From contig NZ_CP019936.1 in assembly GCF_002009425.1 (NCBI RefSeq), positions 2,901,297 to 2,965,296 of the forward strand: a stretch of 64,000 bases of DNA, in the 5' to 3' direction. This DNA comes from Thiosocius teredinicola (GTDB lineage: Bacteria > Pseudomonadota > Gammaproteobacteria > Chromatiales > Chromatiaceae). Below, piece after piece: positions 59,629 to 64,000 of this stretch. The notes beneath the pieces are model-generated. The model made no database searches. It was not told the DNA's origin and worked only from the letters and a program-made list of their open reading frames with translations. Numbering within the stretch: the first letter of the stretch is position 1; each line of letters starts with the position of its first letter. A program made the position numbers and the translations under genes.

Positions 59629-59657
59629 AAATGGGGTCAGCAAAGCGGGATTTCAAG
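59629..59657 (-). promoter_or_regulatory. Heat-shock (sigma-32) promoter of htpG
   Basis: On the reverse strand -35 CTTGAAA (59651-59657) and -10 CCCCATTT (59629-59636) both match the consensus perfectly with a 14-bp spacer. The start would lie near 59622, downstream of the extended in-frame start codon, which supports the htpG ATG at 59588. Confidence 0.9.
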
Positions 59658-59673
59658 GGTGCGCTGTGGTTAA

Positions 59674-61338
<1,665 letters not shown>

Positions 61339-61352
61339 GGTCATTCAAGAAT

Positions 61353-62132
61353 ATGAGCGTTAGACATTGGTGCCGTGTCGAAGTCGACGGTGCCCCCTGG
61401 CTCGGCCGGCTCGACGGCGACACGATACTGCTGCACGAAGGCTCGCTGTTCGACGCACCGAAACCGGTTGATCGTCGCGTCGACATCGCCGATGCCAAAT
61501 GGCTGGCGCCCGTCGTGCCGCAGCAGTTTCTCGGCCTGTGGAACAACTTTCACGAACGCCAGCAACTCGAGAAGACGCAGATACCGGATTTTCCGCTGTA
61601 CTTCGTCAAGCTGGTCGACTCTTTGTCGGCGCACGAGCAAGAGATCAGGCGACCGCCGGGCTTTTCGGGCAGGGTCAAGTTCGAGGCGGAACTGGGCATC
61701 GTGATCGGCAAGACCTGTTTTCAGCCACCGCGCGACAAGATCGATGACGTGATCTTCGGCTATACCTGCGTCAATGACGTGACTGCGCCCGACATCCTGT
61801 TCGCCAACTCCGAGTTCCCACAATGGTGCCGCTCGAAAAGCCTGCCCGGCTTCGGACCGATCGGCCCAATGATCGCCGAAGGTATCGACCCGGCCGGCCT
61901 GCGGGTGCGCGGCGTGCTCGACGGCGAGCCGAAGCAGGACTACCCGGTCAGCGACATGATCTATTCGCCGCAGGATATCGTCTGGCACATCGCGCGCGAG
62001 ATCACGCTCTACCCAGGCGACGTGATTGCCTGCGGTACCTCGGTCGGCGCAGCCGATATGGCAGACGGCCAGACCATCGTCATCGAGATCGACGATATCG
62101 GGCGGTTGAGCAACCAATTGATGATTGGTTGA
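61353..62132 (+). CDS. Fumarylacetoacetate hydrolase (FAH) family protein, copy 2
   Basis: A 259-residue FAH-fold protein, divergent from the copy at 56813. The metal segment is VKFEAELGIVIGKTCFQP (about 109-126); YTCVNDVTAPDILFANSEFPQWCRSKSLPGFGPIGPMIAEG follows, and the end is YPGDVIACGTSVGAADMADGQTIVIEIDDIGRLSN. The N-terminal portion (FLGLWNNFHERQQLEKTQIPDFPLYFVK) replaces the IGLNYRDH motif of standard members, so its substrate may differ. It lies 14 bp after pgm, probably co-transcribed. The 117-bp gap to the next gene holds no evident signal. Confidence 0.87.
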   Translation: MSVRHWCRVEVDGAPWLGRLDGDTILLHEGSLFDAPKPVDRRVDIADAKWLAPVVPQQFLGLWNNFHERQQLEKTQIPDFPLYFVKLVDSLSAHEQEIRRPPGFSGRVKFEAELGIVIGKTCFQPPRDKIDDVIFGYTCVNDVTAPDILFANSEFPQWCRSKSLPGFGPIGPMIAEGIDPAGLRVRGVLDGEPKQDYPVSDMIYSPQDIVWHIAREITLYPGDVIACGTSVGAADMADGQTIVIEIDDIGRLSNQLMIG

Positions 62133-62249
62133 ATCCGGACAAGGCAGCAAATGCCATATACCTACACGGGTAGGCTTCGACGACAAAACAGTTGTATTCC
62201 TCGTGTCGCGGTGATCCTATCCGTCAAGTTGCAATAACGGACGGCTTGC

Positions 62250-63629
62250 ATGAGCGATGTAGTCAACGAGGTGGTCAAAGACGTCGTCGATGTCGGAAAG
62301 ATAGAGACCGTCGCCAAGACCTTTTCGGAACGTTTCCTGGTCCTCGTGCAGGACCCACTCTTCTGGCTGCAGTTTGCCGTTATCGCCGGCGTGTTCGTCA
62401 TCGCGCGCTGGCTGCTCACGCCGCTGCTCAAGCGCTATCTGAACACCTGGGCCGAACGCTGCACGCGTGTGCCGAGCTTCCGCCGGCCCTTGATGGCGAT
62501 TCGCGAAGTCGCCAACCCGATTGCCTGGTTGGCCCTGCAATGGATCGCCATCGAGATCGTGACCCGCCTGGGTTGGCCGAACCGCGCAATGATCATCATC
62601 GCCAGCCTACTGACCGCCTGGCTGTTGATCCGCCTGGTGACCATGCTGGTCTCCAATGCGGCCCTCGCCCGTTTCATCGCGATAACCGCCTGGACCATCG
62701 CCGCGCTGAATATCTTCGGCATGCTCGATCCGGTCGCCAAACTGCTCGACTCGTGGGCGTTTTCGCTCGGCGAACTGCGCGTATCGCCGCTCACCGTCAT
62801 CAAGGCAGCGCTGTCCTTGTGGCTTGCGCTGTGGTTGGCCAATGGCCTGGCGACGCTGGTCGAGCGCCGGCTGGAACGCTCGCAGGAGATTGCGCCGTCG
62901 ATGCGGGTGCTCGGCTCGAAGCTGACGCGTATCGCACTGGTCACAGCCGCCATCCTGATCGGCTTGTCGGCGGTCGGCATCGACTTCACCGCGCTTGCGG
63001 TGTTCAGCGGTGCACTCGGTGTCGGTCTCGGTTTCGGTCTGCAGAAGATCTTCTCGAACCTGGTCAGCGGCGTGATCCTGCTGATGGACAAGTCGATCAA
63101 GCCGGGCGACGTCATCGCCATCGACAACACCTTCGGCTGGATCAATCACCTCGGCCTGCGTTACACCTCGGTGATCACGCGCGACGGCACCGAGCACCTG
63201 ATTCCGAACGAAGACCTGATCACCCAGCGTGTGGAGAACTGGTCGTACAGTGACGACCTGGTGCGCCTGCGCATCCCGATCGGCATTTCGTATAACTCCG
63301 ACCCGCGCCTGGCGATCAAGCTGTGCGTCGAGGCCGCATCGATGGTGCCGAGGGTGCAGCTGCAACCCGAGCCGCGTTGCCAACTCAAGGGCTTCGGTGA
63401 CAGCTCGGTCGACTTGGAGCTACGCATCTGGATCAACGACCCGCCCCAGGGTCGCGCCAACGTGATCAGCGATGTGATGCTCGAGGTATGGGATCGCTTT
63501 CACGAGCACGGCATCGAGATTCCGTTCCCGCAGCGTGACCTGCATGTGCGTTCGGTGCTCGGTGAAAACGAGCTGCAGGCGCTGGCAGACGCACTGCGAG
63601 CGCCGAACCCCGAGGGGAAAACGGCATGA
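62250..63629 (+). CDS. Mechanosensitive channel family protein (MscS type)
   Basis: A 459-residue membrane protein. About five hydrophobic helices (from WLQFAVIAGVFVIARWLL near 33) lead to the MscS pore helix FTALAVFSGALGVGLGFGLQKIFSNLVSGVILLMDKSIKPGDVI, with the Gly/Ala packing pattern of the TM3 pore, and the beta domain NTFGWINHLGLRYTSVITRDGTEHLIPNEDLITQRVENWSY. The C-terminal vestibule ends with the family's IPFPQRDLHVR. It releases solutes on osmotic down-shock. Its stop overlaps the next start by 4 bp (ATGA). Confidence 0.93.
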   Translation: MSDVVNEVVKDVVDVGKIETVAKTFSERFLVLVQDPLFWLQFAVIAGVFVIARWLLTPLLKRYLNTWAERCTRVPSFRRPLMAIREVANPIAWLALQWIAIEIVTRLGWPNRAMIIIASLLTAWLLIRLVTMLVSNAALARFIAITAWTIAALNIFGMLDPVAKLLDSWAFSLGELRVSPLTVIKAALSLWLALWLANGLATLVERRLERSQEIAPSMRVLGSKLTRIALVTAAILIGLSAVGIDFTALAVFSGALGVGLGFGLQKIFSNLVSGVILLMDKSIKPGDVIAIDNTFGWINHLGLRYTSVITRDGTEHLIPNEDLITQRVENWSYSDDLVRLRIPIGISYNSDPRLAIKLCVEAASMVPRVQLQPEPRCQLKGFGDSSVDLELRIWINDPPQGRANVISDVMLEVWDRFHEHGIEIPFPQRDLHVRSVLGENELQALADALRAPNPEGKTA

Positions 63630-64000
63630 TGCAGACAACGCTGTGCCGCAAAGGTGAAGCCGTCGAAGGTGGTCGCGAACTCATCGACGCATGGCGCACC
63701 GACGACACAGCCTGGCTATGGATTGATTTGCACGACGAACCCAAAGAGGTCGAACACGGCCTGCTGGTCGACGAGCTGCATTTCGACGAGTTGGCGGTCA
63801 AAGAAGCACAGCGACCGCGTCATCCGCCGGGCTTCGCGCCGTATTCCGACTACCTGTACCTGTTGCTCAAACCGCTGACGGCCGAATCGGAGAACCTGGA
63901 GTTCGACACCCTGCAGCTTGCAGTGTTCGCCGCTCCGCGCCTGCTGGTTACGCGCCACAGCAAACCTTCGCGCTACCTGAGCCGCCTGCACAACAAGCTG
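63626..64000 (+). CDS. CorA-like magnesium/divalent-cation transporter, N-terminal part
   Basis: 125 residues are visible before the right edge. The protein starts MMQTTLCRKGEAVEGGRELIDAW, then WLWIDLHDEPKEVEHGLLVDELHFDELAVKEAQRPRHPPGFAPYSDYLYLLLKPL and LVTRHSKPSRYLSRLHNKL. This is the cytoplasmic alpha-beta domain of CorA-family channels, including the conserved hydrophobic core before the long stalk helix. The C-terminal helices with the GMN motif lie outside the window. Translationally coupled to the mscS-like gene. Confidence 0.85.
   Translation, partial: MMQTTLCRKGEAVEGGRELIDAWRTDDTAWLWIDLHDEPKEVEHGLLVDELHFDELAVKEAQRPRHPPGFAPYSDYLYLLLKPLTAESENLEFDTLQLAVFAAPRLLVTRHSKPSRYLSRLHNKL

Overview
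The window is about 64 kb of GC-rich chromosomal DNA from a gammaproteobacterium. It is gene-dense and mostly housekeeping. Gene order (pyrG-kdsA-eno-ftsB-ispD ... ispF-truD ... surE-pcm-yqaA-nlpD-rpoS; tig-clpP-clpX-lon-hupB-ppiD; yafS-rnhA-dnaQ with mltD; iscR-iscU; yciO next to rnm) resembles Pseudomonas/Chromatiales-type genomes. A Gly/Tyr/Trp-rich secreted protein resembling sulfur globule envelope proteins, next to an FNR regulator and a complete cbb3 oxidase operon, suggests a microaerophilic or facultatively anaerobic sulfur oxidiser. That assignment is inference from a single marker protein; no rRNA gene is present to confirm it.

Layout. 1-4.5 kb: partial site-2 protease, a 261-bp element with inverted-repeat ends that reaches the yciO stop codon, yciO-rnm, and a forward run unknown-yciB-yciI-ppiC. 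4.5-9 kb: reverse rpoS superoperon (surE-pcm-yqaA-nlpD-rpoS). 9-11.5 kb: forward smr and a stator-like motA/motB pair behind a sigma-54-type promoter. 11.5-18.8 kb: reverse truD-ispF, forward tatD, then reverse ispD-ftsB-eno-kdsA-pyrG. 18.8-26.3 kb: forward sulfur-globule-like gene, fnr, ccoNOQP, a small membrane protein, ccoG, ccoH, with several FNR boxes. 26.3-36.5 kb: dnaQ-rnhA-methyltransferase (reverse), mltD (forward), and a reverse peptide-type ABC transporter operon. 36.5-46.5 kb: fabI, then reverse ppiD, tRNA-Asp, tRNA-Val, hupB, lon, clpX, clpP, tig, tRNA-Leu. 46.5-57 kb: acyl-CoA ligase, hemN, unknown-prmB, an orphan histidine kinase, iscU/iscR, yqiB-like gene, thioredoxin, adk and a cyclic-nucleotide-binding-fold protein. 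56.8-64 kb: two FAH-family hydrolases around htpG and pgm, then mscS-like and a partial corA-like gene.

The genes form several functional modules: low-oxygen respiration (FNR, cbb3 oxidase and its assembly factors, oxygen-independent HemN, IscR/IscU), envelope quality control (two parvulins, NlpD, MltD, FtsB, YciB), cytosolic proteostasis (trigger factor, ClpXP, Lon, HtpG; sigma-32-type promoters are visible before lon and htpG), and isoprenoid, KDO and CTP precursor synthesis. No phage, CRISPR array, complete insertion sequence or classical defence island was seen. I did not find a clearly new multi-gene system. The most unusual points are the dense FNR-box wiring with a terminator-like hairpin in the ccoN leader, the iscR-iscU pair without iscS, the isolated stator pair, the membrane-anchored substrate-binding protein of the ABC transporter, and the MITE-like repeat.
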